DNA from: Paratractidigestivibacter sp963605405
GTDB lineage: Bacteria; Actinomycetota; Coriobacteriia; Coriobacteriales; Atopobiaceae
Length of the DNA stretch: 64,000 nucleotides
Direction: 5' to 3'
NCBI GenBank assembly: GCA_963605405.1
Contig: CAVCUP010000002.1
Location: 128,947 to 192,946, forward strand
Of the stretch, positions 17,864 to 25,985 are shown in pieces. Both the position numbers and the translations under genes were made by a program. How positions within the stretch are numbered: position 1 is the stretch's first letter; every line of letters begins with the position of its first letter. The notes under the pieces were generated by a model, which had not been told where the DNA came from, searched no databases, and was given only the letters and a program-made list of their open reading frames with translations.

Positions 17864-18985
17864 CTATTGCGCCTCGGCGGCAGCCGCCGCGTCCTTCTTT
17901 ACCGTGACGCCGTAGAACTTGTCGCAGGAGGAGGCGAGGTCGGAAGGCGACCAGGAGCGTGCGGTTGCCTCCGGCGAGGTCGGGTCGTGCACGACGACGG
18001 TGTTGTCGGAGTTCTCGGTCACGAGAAGCACCCAGTGCGCATTCTCGGTGAGGGACCCGGCCTTGGCCTCGACGAGCAGGTAGGTGCCGGCGTCGAGCGC
18101 TTGGGTTATGGAGTCCGCGCTTGACGCGTATTCGGTCACGGTGAGCCCGAACCCCTCCGCCGCCGACGTAAAGAAGGCGGCGCTCGTCCCCGAGTCGCCA
18201 GCGGCGGCGCCCGCCTGGGTGGCGAGCTCGGCCATGTCCGCAGGGGTCTTGACCTCGCCGGTGAGTCCCATATAGGCCATCGAGAAGGTCGTCGGCCCCG
18301 AGCCGGTTATCGCAAGCGCGTGCTCACCGTACGCGACGGCGCCCCAGCGCACGTCCCAGTCGTAGAGGGTGGGCGCCGTGCCTGCGGAGACCTTGTCGTT
18401 GTATGCCTGGCCGGTCTTGGGCAGGTCGGGGTAGTTGGCGACGAAGCTCACGGCCTCGGGCTGGTCGAGGGCGAGGCCGAGCAGGGCGTCGTCTTCGTAG
18501 GCGTCGGCCTTCGCGGCGATCTCGGAGAGCTGCTCGTTGCGGTCGAGCGCGACCTTGAAGCGGTTGGTGAGCTCCTCGGAAACGCCTGCGGCAACGCGCG
18601 GGTCGACCTGGTTGGTGGTGGCCTCGGACGCTTCCTGCTTCTGGTCGGAGCAGCCGCGCACACAGCTGGACACGCCCACGATGAGCAGCACCGCGAGCAC
18701 GACGGCGAGGGCGGCGAGGATAGCCAGCCTCGTGTTGGCGTTGTGCCGCCCTCGCGCGCCATGGAAGTTGATGTTGCGGGCACGGAGCGGGTAGCCCCCG
18801 TTGCCGCCACCTCTCTTGAGGCTGCCGACGCCGCCTGGGCGCCTGCGCGACCTCTGCTGGATGCCTTGCGGCCCGTGGTAAGAGCCGCCGAGGTTCACGC
18901 GCCCGGAGTCGCGCGCCCCGCCGCGGGACGCGCGCCGGCGCCCGCCGTTGGATCCTGTGTTGTTGTGGGGGGTCTCGTAACGCAT
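17864..18985 (-). CDS. Membrane-anchored C39-like (papain-fold) protein lacking the catalytic Cys
   Basis: 373 residues. Residues 1-85 are a basic Gly/Arg/Ser-rich cytoplasmic tail, 86-108 a membrane anchor (LAILAALAVVLAVLLIVGV), and the rest is extracytoplasmic. A segment of about 130 residues precedes a peptidase C39_2-like domain that starts at LYDWDVRWGAVAYG. The family nucleophile lies in a GCGPT motif; here the motif is GSGPTTFSM with Ser229 (codon TCG). The histidine (His317, NAHWVLLV) and the VVVHDPTSP strand remain. It is thus either a binding protein with a dead peptidase fold or a serine variant. It is divergent from argR across a region containing an inverted repeat. The start ATG has only a weak upstream AG-rich sequence. 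Confidence 0.72.
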   Translation of the reverse strand: MRYETPHNNTGSNGGRRRASRGGARDSGRVNLGGSYHGPQGIQQRSRRRPGGVGSLKRGGGNGGYPLRARNINFHGARGRHNANTRLAILAALAVVLAVLLIVGVSSCVRGCSDQKQEASEATTNQVDPRVAAGVSEELTNRFKVALDRNEQLSEIAAKADAYEDDALLGLALDQPEAVSFVANYPDLPKTGQAYNDKVSAGTAPTLYDWDVRWGAVAYGEHALAITGSGPTTFSMAYMGLTGEVKTPADMAELATQAGAAAGDSGTSAAFFTSAAEGFGLTVTEYASSADSITQALDAGTYLLVEAKAGSLTENAHWVLLVTENSDNTVVVHDPTSPEATARSWSPSDLASSCDKFYGVTVKKDAAAAAEAQ

Positions 18986-19007
18986 CGCTTGCTCCCGGGC
19001 AGGTGTC

Positions 19008-19025
19008 TTGAGGATAATTCCTCAA
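19008..19025. promoter_or_regulatory. Candidate operator in the C39-like/argR divergent region
   Basis: A perfect inverted repeat TTGAGG-ATAATT-CCTCAA lies 23 bp upstream of the C39-like start, directly downstream of a possible minus-strand -10 box (TACTAT, 19026-19031). It does not match the ARG-box consensus, so self-control by ArgR is not implied. Confidence 0.4.
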
Positions 19026-19202
19026 ATAGTACGATACGCACAGGCGCGCCCGATAGGCGGCCTCGGCAAAAATCCGCGAACGCCGCGAGACGCCTGACCA
19101 GGCGGTCGTTTTTGCCTTGGCGCCCCGTCGGCCTCGGGGCCTCTCCGCCGCAAGGCAGGGCATGACCAGACGGTGTCGCGCCGGGAGAGGGGAGACCACG
19201 CT

Positions 19203-19634
19203 ATGGGCACGAGGAACGGGCGCGCCGCCGCCATCCGCTCGGTCGTGCGCGCGCACGCCATAAAGACGCAGCAGGAGCTCGTGGCCGAGCTGCGCGCGCT
19301 CGGCTTCGATTGCACGCAGGCCACGATCTCGCGCGATGTGGTCGCCATGGGGCTCCAGAAGCTCCCCGGCGGTTCCTATGTCCTCGCGGAGGATCTCCGG
19401 CTCCAGAAGATGCTCTCCGAGTTCGCGGACGACGTGCGGCGCTCGGAGAACCTCGTCGTCGTGAGGACGCAGCCCGGGTGCGCGCCCGCCGTGGCCGCCG
19501 CCATCGACGGCGCGGTGCTCGAGCACGTGTTGGGGTCCGTGGGCGGAGACGACACCGTCCTTGTCGTGGCGGACGCCACCGAGAACGCCGAGGGCCTGCG
19601 ACGGCGCCTTGCCGTTCTGGCCGGCACCGAGTAG
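19203..19634 (+). CDS. argR: Arginine repressor ArgR
   Basis: Hexameric arginine-dependent repressor, 143 residues (family about 150). The N-terminal winged helix contains TQQELVAELRALGF and CTQATISRDVVAMGL, close to the ArgR consensus TQxELxxxLxxxGxxVTQATxSRDI. The C-terminal oligomerisation and arginine-binding domain has PGCAPAVAAAIDG and VLGSVGGDDTVLVV, where the family has GTIAGDDTxxV. Start ATG 19203 follows GGGAGAGGGGAGA. No arg biosynthesis genes lie in the window, so its targets are elsewhere. Confidence 0.93.
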   Translation: MGTRNGRAAAIRSVVRAHAIKTQQELVAELRALGFDCTQATISRDVVAMGLQKLPGGSYVLAEDLRLQKMLSEFADDVRRSENLVVVRTQPGCAPAVAAAIDGAVLEHVLGSVGGDDTVLVVADATENAEGLRRRLAVLAGTE

Positions 19635-19703
19635 ACAAGAAGGCGGCGGCCGGAGGGCTCTGTGGCACGCATGGCCTCGCCGGCACGGCGGGCTTCTTGC
19701 CCA

Positions 19704-19751
19704 GGGAACGACCGGTAAAGGGAACGACCGGTAAAGGGAACGACCGGTAAA
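19704..19751 (+). repeat. Triple tandem 16-bp repeat
   Basis: Three perfect head-to-tail copies of GGGAACGACCGGTAAA occupy 19704-19719, 19720-19735 and 19736-19751, ending 3 bp before the terminator stem. Each contains ACCGGT. A slippage-prone minisatellite is the simplest reading. Confidence 0.95.
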
Positions 19752-19754
19752 TAA

Positions 19755-19793
19755 GAAGAGGCGCGGCAGGCACAAAGCCCGCCGCGCCTCTTC
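19755..19793. terminator. Bidirectional terminator between argR and the PBP gene
   Basis: A 13-bp perfect stem GAAGAGGCGCGGC against GCCGCGCCTCTTC with a 13-nt loop that pairs further. It lies between convergent genes. Confidence 0.8.
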
Positions 19794-19821
19794 GCGCGTT
19801 TAGTGGGGATGCCGGCCGGGG

Positions 19822-22071
19822 CTACTGCGCGGCCTCGCCGCCGCCCGTCTCACCGCCCGCGCCGCCTCCAGTACCGCCGCCCGTCTCACCGCCCGCGCTG
19901 TTCGAGGGCGTGTCCCCACCGCCGGTGCTCTGGGACTCGGAGCCGCCGGTCTCGGCCGTGCCGGTGGAGCGGGTGCCTTCGCTGTTGTAGTAGCTGTAGC
20001 CGCTGCCGGCGCCCTCGGTCGTGCTCGTGGTGCCGTAGCTCGAGGAGTCGTCGTAGCTGTAGCTGTTGGTGTAGCCCGTGCTGTAGCTCTCGCCGTAGTA
20101 GCCGCTGTTGTAGGAGCTGCTCGTGGCCGAGAAGGTCCAGGAGCTGTTGGACTTGTACTCGGCGTCGTGGTCGGCGACCGCGAACTCCTGGCGGCTCACG
20201 CCCTTGAGCACGGTGTTCATGAAGGTCGCCCAAATCGGCTGCGCGGTGTTGTTCGTGGTGGCGTGCGAGCCCTGGTAGTAGGAGGTCTGGGTGCTGCCGC
20301 TGCGGTTGCCGTAGCGCACGACGGTGGTGAGCTGGGGGGTGAAGCCGCAGAACCAGAGGTTGTCGTAGTTCTCGGTGGTGCCGGTCTTGCCGCCGACGGG
20401 CTGGTCGACGTTGAGCATGCTCAGCACGGTGGAGGTCGTCTGGCCGGCGCTGACGACGTTCTCGAGCACTTTGCGGGCATCCTGCGCCACGGCCGAGTCG
20501 ACCGCCTGGTCGGAGGTGTCCTCGTGCTGGTAGACCACGCCGCCGTTGCGGTTCTCGATCTTTGTGATGGCCACGGTGTCGCGGTGGACGCCGTTGTTGG
20601 CGATGGTCGAGTAGCCCTCGGCCATCTCGAGCGGGGTCACGTAGGAGGCGCCGAGGGTAGAGGTGCCGTAGGGCTCGATGGTCGAGTCGATGCCCACGAC
20701 CTTACACATGCTGATGAGCTTGTCCACGCCGATGGCGTCGATGACCTGCGCGTAGGCGGTGTTCGAGGAGTACTGCGTCGCGCGGTCGAGTGTGATGTAG
20801 CCGTACTGGGCGTTCTCGAAGTTCTGGACCTTCCAGGTCTTGCCCACCTGGATCGGCGAGTTGCAGTTGAGGTAGACGGTCGGGCTCATGCCCTCGTTCA
20901 ACGCCGCGAGCAGGGTAAAGGGCTTGAAGCACGAGCCCGCCTGGAACTTGCTCGTCGCGAGGTTGATTTGGGAGCCGTCGAGGTCGGTGTCGTGGTGCTG
21001 GCCGCCGACCATGGCCTTGATGTAGCCGGTCGAGTTGTCCACGCACACGAGGGCCGCGTCCACGTCGTCGGTGCCCGCCTTGTTCACGACGCTTTCGGCT
21101 GCGGCCTCGGCGGCGGCCTGGTAGTCGGGGTCGAGAGTGGTGTAGACCTTGAGGCCGCCCTGCATGATGGTGTCGCTCGAGAAGTTCTGGAGCAGCAGCT
21201 GCCTCACGTAATCGGTGAAGTAGGGATAGGAGCCCGAGCCCTCGGAGAGCTCGCCGGGGTTCGTCACCAGCTCCTCGGCCTTGGCGGCGTCGTGCTCCTC
21301 CTGCGTGATGTCGCCGGCCTCGAGCATGCGGTCGAGGACCAGGTTGCGGCGAGAGACGCAGTTCTCGGGGTTGCGGAACGGGTCGTAGAGGGTGGGGGAG
21401 TTCGGCAGGCCCACGAGCGTGGCGGCCTCGGCGAGGGTCAGCTCGTTCGCGTGCTTATTGAAGTACGTGATGCTCGCGGCCTCGATGCCGTAGGCCGAGT
21501 TGCCGTAGTAGATGGTGTTCACGTACATGTTGAGGATCTGGTCTTTGGTGTACATCTTTTCCATCTGGATGGCGATGTAGGCCTCGCGCACCTTGCGCTT
21601 GAGCGACATCTCGAACTGCTCGTCGGAGAGAATGGTGTTTCTCACCAGCTGCTGGGTGATCGAGGAGCCGCCGCCCTGCTCGCCGCGCCCGGTGAGCTGG
21701 CCGGCGACGGCGCGCAGGATGCCCTGGGGGTCCACGCCGTTGTGCTGGTAGAAGCGCTTGTCCTCGGTGTCCACGGTGCCCTTGAGCACGTTGGGAGAGA
21801 TGGAATCGAGGTCGACGGAGCGGCGCTGCTGCAGGTAGTAGGTCGCGATCTCGTTGCCGGAGGCGTCGTAGACGCGCGTGGGCTCCGCGACCACGTAGGA
21901 GTCGGCCGAGGTGTAGTCGGGGAGGTCCTCGAGCCAAGTGGATATGATGGCCCCCATGGAGAGGCACAGCGCGATGGCGAGCAGCGCCATGAAGCCCACG
22001 AACCCGGCGAAGCCGAAGCCGACGATGTGCGTCCTGGAGTGCATATGTGCCCTGCGGGTGCGTATGCCCAT
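19822..22071 (-). CDS. Bifunctional class A penicillin-binding protein
   Basis: Polymerises and crosslinks peptidoglycan outside the membrane; 749 residues. A short cytoplasmic tail and membrane anchor (residues 15-40) precede a GT51 glycosyltransferase domain with EDKRFYQHNGVDPQGILRA, GGSSITQQLVRN and KVREAYIAIQMEK. The transpeptidase domain has the active-site SxxK as AGSCFKPF (a Cys follows the serine where Thr or Ala is usual), SSN in QYSSNTAYAQ and KTG in GGKTGTTEN. The C-terminal 140 residues are a Ser/Tyr/Gly-rich external tail ending in Gly-Thr repeats. Start ATG 22071 is preceded by GGGAGGA. Confidence 0.93.
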   Translation of the reverse strand: MGIRTRRAHMHSRTHIVGFGFAGFVGFMALLAIALCLSMGAIISTWLEDLPDYTSADSYVVAEPTRVYDASGNEIATYYLQQRRSVDLDSISPNVLKGTVDTEDKRFYQHNGVDPQGILRAVAGQLTGRGEQGGGSSITQQLVRNTILSDEQFEMSLKRKVREAYIAIQMEKMYTKDQILNMYVNTIYYGNSAYGIEAASITYFNKHANELTLAEAATLVGLPNSPTLYDPFRNPENCVSRRNLVLDRMLEAGDITQEEHDAAKAEELVTNPGELSEGSGSYPYFTDYVRQLLLQNFSSDTIMQGGLKVYTTLDPDYQAAAEAAAESVVNKAGTDDVDAALVCVDNSTGYIKAMVGGQHHDTDLDGSQINLATSKFQAGSCFKPFTLLAALNEGMSPTVYLNCNSPIQVGKTWKVQNFENAQYGYITLDRATQYSSNTAYAQVIDAIGVDKLISMCKVVGIDSTIEPYGTSTLGASYVTPLEMAEGYSTIANNGVHRDTVAITKIENRNGGVVYQHEDTSDQAVDSAVAQDARKVLENVVSAGQTTSTVLSMLNVDQPVGGKTGTTENYDNLWFCGFTPQLTTVVRYGNRSGSTQTSYYQGSHATTNNTAQPIWATFMNTVLKGVSRQEFAVADHDAEYKSNSSWTFSATSSSYNSGYYGESYSTGYTNSYSYDDSSSYGTTSTTEGAGSGYSYYNSEGTRSTGTAETGGSESQSTGGGDTPSNSAGGETGGGTGGGAGGETGGGEAAQ

Positions 22072-22246
22072 GTAGATGTCCTCCCTGCGAAGGGTCGATT
22101 CACATATAGCAAATGATTATAGTAGGCGCCCGCGAGCGGCCCGTTTGGGAATGCGCACGTGTTGTGACGTTGTGGAGCACGTGGCCCTCTACCTGCGCTA
22201 TTGTATAGGGCTGTGTAAATCCAGACAGAATCATGGAGGGCAGATC

Positions 22247-23464
22247 ATGCTACCCGTCGAAGAGCAGCTTAAGGTCATCACCTCGGGCGCCATGCAGATC
22301 GTCCCGCTCGACGAGCTCAAGAAGAAGCTCGAGAAGGGGACCCCGCTCAACATCAAGCTCGGCGTCGACCCGACCTCGCCGGACCTTCACCTCGGCCACG
22401 CCGTCCCCCTGCGCAAGATGCGCCAGTTCCAGGACCTCGGCCACAAGGTCACCCTCATCATCGGCAACGGCACCGCGCTTATCGGCGACCCGTCCGGCCG
22501 CGACTCCACGCGCCCGCCGCTGACCGAGGAGCAGGTCGAGGCCAACGCGCAGACCTACGTCGAGCAGGCTATGAAGGTCCTCGACCCCGAGAAGACCCAG
22601 ATCGTCCGCAATGGCGACTGGATCAAGCCGCTGAACCTCGGCAAGATGCTCGGCCTCATGAGCAAGTTCAACGTGGCCCGCATCCTCGAGCGCGAGGACT
22701 TCCACAATCGCTACACCGAGGGGCGATCCATCGCGCTGCACGAGTTCATCTACCCGGTGCTGCAGGCCTACGACTCCGTGGTCATCGAGGCCGACCTCGA
22801 GATGGGCGGCAACGACCAGATCTTTAACCTCCTCGCCGGCCGCGACCTCATGCGTGCCGAGGGCATGGAGCCGCAGGTGGCGCTGACCATGCCGCTGCTG
22901 GTGGGTACCGACGGCAAGAAGAAGATGTCCAAGAGCTACGGCAACTACATCGGCCTCACCGACGAGCCCGCCGACATGTTCGGCAAGGTCATGTCCATCG
23001 CCGACGAGATCGTGCCCATGTACTACCGCCTGTGCTCCACCAAGTCCATCGAGGAGATCGACGCCATCGACGCCGCCTTCGCCGACGGCTCGGCCGACCC
23101 GTACAAGCTCAAGCGCGAGCTCGGCGCGAACATCGTGGACCTCTACCACGGCGAGGGCGAGGGCGTAAAGGCCATGGCCGCCTTCGACGCGCAGTTCAAG
23201 AAGGGCGAGGCCCCCGAGGACATGCCGGAGTTCCCGGTCTCTATCGCGCAGCCCAACGACGAGGGCAAGGTCTACCTGGCTAAGCTCCTCGCCGACCTGG
23301 GCATCTGCAAGTCCGCGGGCGAGGGCAGGCGCCTCATCGACGGTGGCGGCGTAAAGATCAACGGCGAGGCCGTGGCGCCTAAGAGCTACAACGTGGACCC
23401 TGCGCTCTTCTCGGCAGGCACGACCGTTCAGTCCGGCAAGAAGCACTGGGCCAAGCTGGTCTAG
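22247..23464 (+). CDS. tyrS: Tyrosyl-tRNA synthetase
   Basis: Class I synthetase charging tRNA-Tyr, 405 residues. The HIGH-type motif is HLGHA and the KMSKS motif is present as KKMSKSYGNYIGL. Tyrosine-pocket blocks YPVLQAYDSV and GGNDQIFNLLAGRDL are in place. The C-terminal S4 RNA-binding domain is visible as GRRLIDGGGVKINGEA. It belongs to the short-insert TyrRZ-like group found in many actinobacteria and clostridia. Start ATG 22247 follows TGGAGGG. No T-box leader is recognisable in the 175-bp upstream gap. Confidence 0.95.
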   Translation: MLPVEEQLKVITSGAMQIVPLDELKKKLEKGTPLNIKLGVDPTSPDLHLGHAVPLRKMRQFQDLGHKVTLIIGNGTALIGDPSGRDSTRPPLTEEQVEANAQTYVEQAMKVLDPEKTQIVRNGDWIKPLNLGKMLGLMSKFNVARILEREDFHNRYTEGRSIALHEFIYPVLQAYDSVVIEADLEMGGNDQIFNLLAGRDLMRAEGMEPQVALTMPLLVGTDGKKKMSKSYGNYIGLTDEPADMFGKVMSIADEIVPMYYRLCSTKSIEEIDAIDAAFADGSADPYKLKRELGANIVDLYHGEGEGVKAMAAFDAQFKKGEAPEDMPEFPVSIAQPNDEGKVYLAKLLADLGICKSAGEGRRLIDGGGVKINGEAVAPKSYNVDPALFSAGTTVQSGKKHWAKLV

Positions 23465-23489
23465 TTCGTTTACAGGGGTTCGCATTGCA

Positions 23490-23528
23490 GCGCCCGGCGA
23501 GAGGAACGTGCCTCTCGCCGGGCGCCTT
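23490..23528 (+). terminator. Terminator after tyrS
   Basis: A perfect 15-bp stem (GCGCCCGGCGAGAGG against CCTCTCGCCGGGCGC) with a 6-nt loop, followed by CTTTG. Confidence 0.85.
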
Positions 23529-23560
23529 TGCGTGCAGGGCGCGGGCGAGGTGGCTGCGGC

Positions 23561-23875
23561 GTTGCGTGAATCGGGGTGATGGCAGTGGCCGCTTCGTCTG
23601 CGTTGCGTATAACGGGGTGATGGCAATAAAGGCGGGGGATTTGTTGCGTATAACGGGGTGATGGCAATAAGTTCCTGTCGCGGTGCTGCCATCACCCCGG
23701 TTTTTGCAACGCAGGGCCCGTTTTTATTGCCATCACCCCGATATTCGCAACGCGGGGCCCGCCTTTATTGCCATCACCCTGATTTGCGCAACAGGACTTG
23801 TGCCGCAATTGCCGCCACCCCTGGTTTCCAGAACACCGGGGCCGCACCTCTTGCCGCCGCCCTACTTTCTGCGAC
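23561..23875. repeat. Mirror-image array of 41-bp-period repeats (family A)
   Basis: This occupies most of the gap 23465-24009. Three plus-strand units start at 23561, 23602 and 23643 (exactly 41 bp apart). Five inverted units follow, ending at 23710, 23751, 23792, 23834 and 23875 (41, 41, 42 and 41 bp). The unit core reads GTTGCGTATAA followed by CGGGGTGATGGCAATAA; about 13 bp between cores vary. The last two units are degenerate (GGCGGC replaces GATGGC). The orientation flips near 23680. The remaining 134 bp up to 24010 show only a low-GC stretch and no supported site. There is no coding potential. Confidence 0.92.
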
Positions 23876-24009
23876 AGACCGGGAGCCCGATCGCTGCCAG
23901 CGGTTTTTCGCGAGGCGAATAACGACGCGGGCCCGAAGATTGGCTGCGAGTTAAGGGATTCAGCGCTTCTTGGCAGTATCTTTAGTCGGTCCAGATGCTT
24001 TGATTGGGG

Positions 24010-25527
24010 ATGCGCTTGGCTAAGAAAATCATCATTCGGAAAGAGAAACGCGGCTGCGTATGGTGGCTTGCCGTCAGCCTCCTTGCGTGCGTGGCCATCG
24101 CCCTTCTCGCTTACGGGGCATGCATCGCGGCGGGCGTCGGTCTTTGGTTCCTCGCCAGGTATTGCTGGCGAAAGCTCGTGGTCCAGGCCCCGGGATCGAA
24201 GTTCGTTGTAAAGATGAGTGCCGTCGCGCCCATCGTGCGGCAGGCCGGCGTGGGCGTCCTTGCCGCTCTCTTCTCGCTGACGCTCATGGCTGGTCTGACC
24301 AGCGCGGCTTCCGCGGGGTCTGCCAAATCGACGAGTCAAACGACGCAGACGCAGCAGCAAGAGGCGACGGCGACCGACGACTCGGCCGCGCAGAAAAAGG
24401 CGACGACCCAGGAGGCGGGGCAGGGCGAGCCCGAGGGCGAGGCGACCAAGACCGCGGTTCTCTCCAACTTGGTCGTTAAGTTCCTCGACGTGGGCCAGGG
24501 CGACGCGAGCTTGATCGAGTTTCCCGACGGCAAGACGATGCTCATCGATACCCCGACGGGGGAGTCCTCGACGGTTACCTCGGCCCTCAAAGCCGACGGC
24601 AGGAGCGGAATCGACTGGTTGGTGGCCACGCACCCCGACGCCGACCACATCGGCGGGCTCGACGGCGTGATCGGCGGCACGGAGGTGACCTCCGTCTGGG
24701 CGCCCGAGGTCAACAGCCCGACGCAGACCTACACGTGCTTCCTCGAGGCCGTTGCGAACAAGGGGCTGTCCATCGAGCCGGCGTACGCCGGACGTCGAAT
24801 TGCGGAAGGCGACGGGTATGCGGTCGATGTCCTCTGGCCGCGGGAAGGCGCGAGCTATAGCGAGGGCAACGCATACTCCGCGATCATCAAGGTCGCTTAT
24901 GGCGAGAACACGTTCCTCTTTACCGGCGACGCCCCGGTTGAGGCGCAGGAGCAGGCCGTCGATGGCCCTGTGGATGTGCTCAAGGTCTCTCACCACGGCA
25001 GCGCCTCCGGGCTGGACACGGCGCTTGCATCGAAATTGGCGCCTGCCATAGCCGTGATTTCCTACGGCAAGAATTCCTACGGGCACCCGACGCAGGTGGT
25101 GCTCGACGCGCTTGCCGCCGCGGGCGCGCAGGTATTCGGCACGTACGTGAACGGCACGGTGACCGTGACGTCGGATGGCCACGAGGTGAGCGTCTCGGCC
25201 GCGCGCGAGGGCTCGGTTGTCGCCGCGAGCCGGGATGCGGGCGCTTCTTCCAAGGGGCTGAGCTCCGGGAGCAGCGACGACGGGTCCGAGAACGGCGGCG
25301 AGGAGTCCGGTGAGCAGGCCGGCGCGGAGGCGGAATCGGCGGCTCAGGGGCAGGCGACGGATGATGCGGACGCCGCCAGCGAAGAGACGGTGGTCATAAC
25401 CCCGGGCGGCGAGAAGTACCATAGACATGGATGCCGCACCATAAAGAAGAGCAAGAGCCTCACCGAGCTGACCAAGTCGGAAGCGCAGGCTCAGGGGTAT
25501 TCAGCGTGTGGGGTGTGCCACCCTTAA
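24010..25527 (+). CDS. ComEC/Rec2-like metallo-beta-lactamase-fold protein, membrane-anchored
   Basis: 505 residues. Residues 1-100 contain two or three hydrophobic segments (WWLAVSLLACVAIALLAYGA, VGVLAALFSLTLMAGLTSAAS), then a Thr/Gln/Glu-rich linker. The MBL domain starts at VVKFLDVGQGDASLIEF, with the metal motif THPDADHIGG (the ComEC-type HxDxDH form), FTGDAP and VSHHGSASG. A Ser/Glu/Ala-rich linker leads to a C-terminal cysteine motif (KYHRHGCRTIKK ... GYSACGVCHP) like the small Ada-type zinc-binding module. It lacks the many-helix ComEC channel, so it is a stand-alone hydrolase, probably a nuclease or phosphodiesterase acting outside the membrane. The next gene, 14 bp later, is its usual DUF3006 partner. 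Start ATG 24010. Confidence 0.82.
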   Translation: MRLAKKIIIRKEKRGCVWWLAVSLLACVAIALLAYGACIAAGVGLWFLARYCWRKLVVQAPGSKFVVKMSAVAPIVRQAGVGVLAALFSLTLMAGLTSAASAGSAKSTSQTTQTQQQEATATDDSAAQKKATTQEAGQGEPEGEATKTAVLSNLVVKFLDVGQGDASLIEFPDGKTMLIDTPTGESSTVTSALKADGRSGIDWLVATHPDADHIGGLDGVIGGTEVTSVWAPEVNSPTQTYTCFLEAVANKGLSIEPAYAGRRIAEGDGYAVDVLWPREGASYSEGNAYSAIIKVAYGENTFLFTGDAPVEAQEQAVDGPVDVLKVSHHGSASGLDTALASKLAPAIAVISYGKNSYGHPTQVVLDALAAAGAQVFGTYVNGTVTVTSDGHEVSVSAAREGSVVAASRDAGASSKGLSSGSSDDGSENGGEESGEQAGAEAESAAQGQATDDADAASEETVVITPGGEKYHRHGCRTIKKSKSLTELTKSEAQAQGYSACGVCHP

Positions 25528-25541
25528 AGACTGGAGGAGCC

Positions 25542-25757
25542 ATGCAAGCAATCGTTGACCGCATTGAAGGCGACGTGGCCGTGCTCGAGGTCGACGGCGC
25601 ACGGTTCATGGACGTGCCCCTCTCCCAGATGCCGGCTGGATGCTCCGAAGGCGACGTCTACGAGGGCGAGCCCGGCAACTGGAAGAAGAGCGTCGCGGCG
25701 AAGGCCGAGCGCCTCAAGACCAACGCCGACCTGATGTCGAGGCTGTTCAAGCACTGA
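25542..25757 (+). CDS. DUF3006-domain small protein
   Basis: 71 residues, with the DUF3006 pattern at the N-terminus (MQAIVDRIEGDVAVLEVDG, then a short acidic beta segment). Members of this family are commonly encoded next to ComEC-like MBL proteins, as here; their function is not established. Start ATG 25542 has a strong GGAGGAG site. It is cotranscribed with the preceding gene. Confidence 0.85.
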   Translation: MQAIVDRIEGDVAVLEVDGARFMDVPLSQMPAGCSEGDVYEGEPGNWKKSVAAKAERLKTNADLMSRLFKH

Positions 25758-25765
25758 GAACGTCC

Positions 25766-25814
25766 TTCTTGCCGGCGGGCGCCGCGAATCGCGGCCCGCC
25801 GGCTGCCAAGAAGC
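25766..25814 (+). terminator. Long GC hairpin after the DUF3006 gene
   Basis: An imperfect 22-bp stem (CTTCTTG and GCCGGCGGG pairing with CCCGCCGGC and CAAGAAG) with no T run. It may be a factor-assisted terminator or an mRNA-stabilising structure. Confidence 0.5.
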
Positions 25815-25985
25815 CCGGCCAATAATCTCCGCCGCTCAAGACGTGCGTTTTTGCCCTTACGGAGGCCTCGAAACCGCGTTCTGGAGCGGTGGAGATTTGT
25901 GTGTCGGCCCGCGTCGGCGCGGAGTCCGCCGTGGGCCTGGAGTATCGTGAACAAGTTTGGTCCCATCGGGCTTAAAGGAGAGGTC

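Noticed and set aside
22072..22246. T-box leader of tyrS
   Set aside because: The gap is only 175 bp and lacks the conserved T-box sequence and a terminator/antiterminator pair.
23561..23875. CRISPR array
   Set aside because: Units change strand half-way, the variable segments are only about 13 bp, cores are degenerate and no cas gene is nearby.
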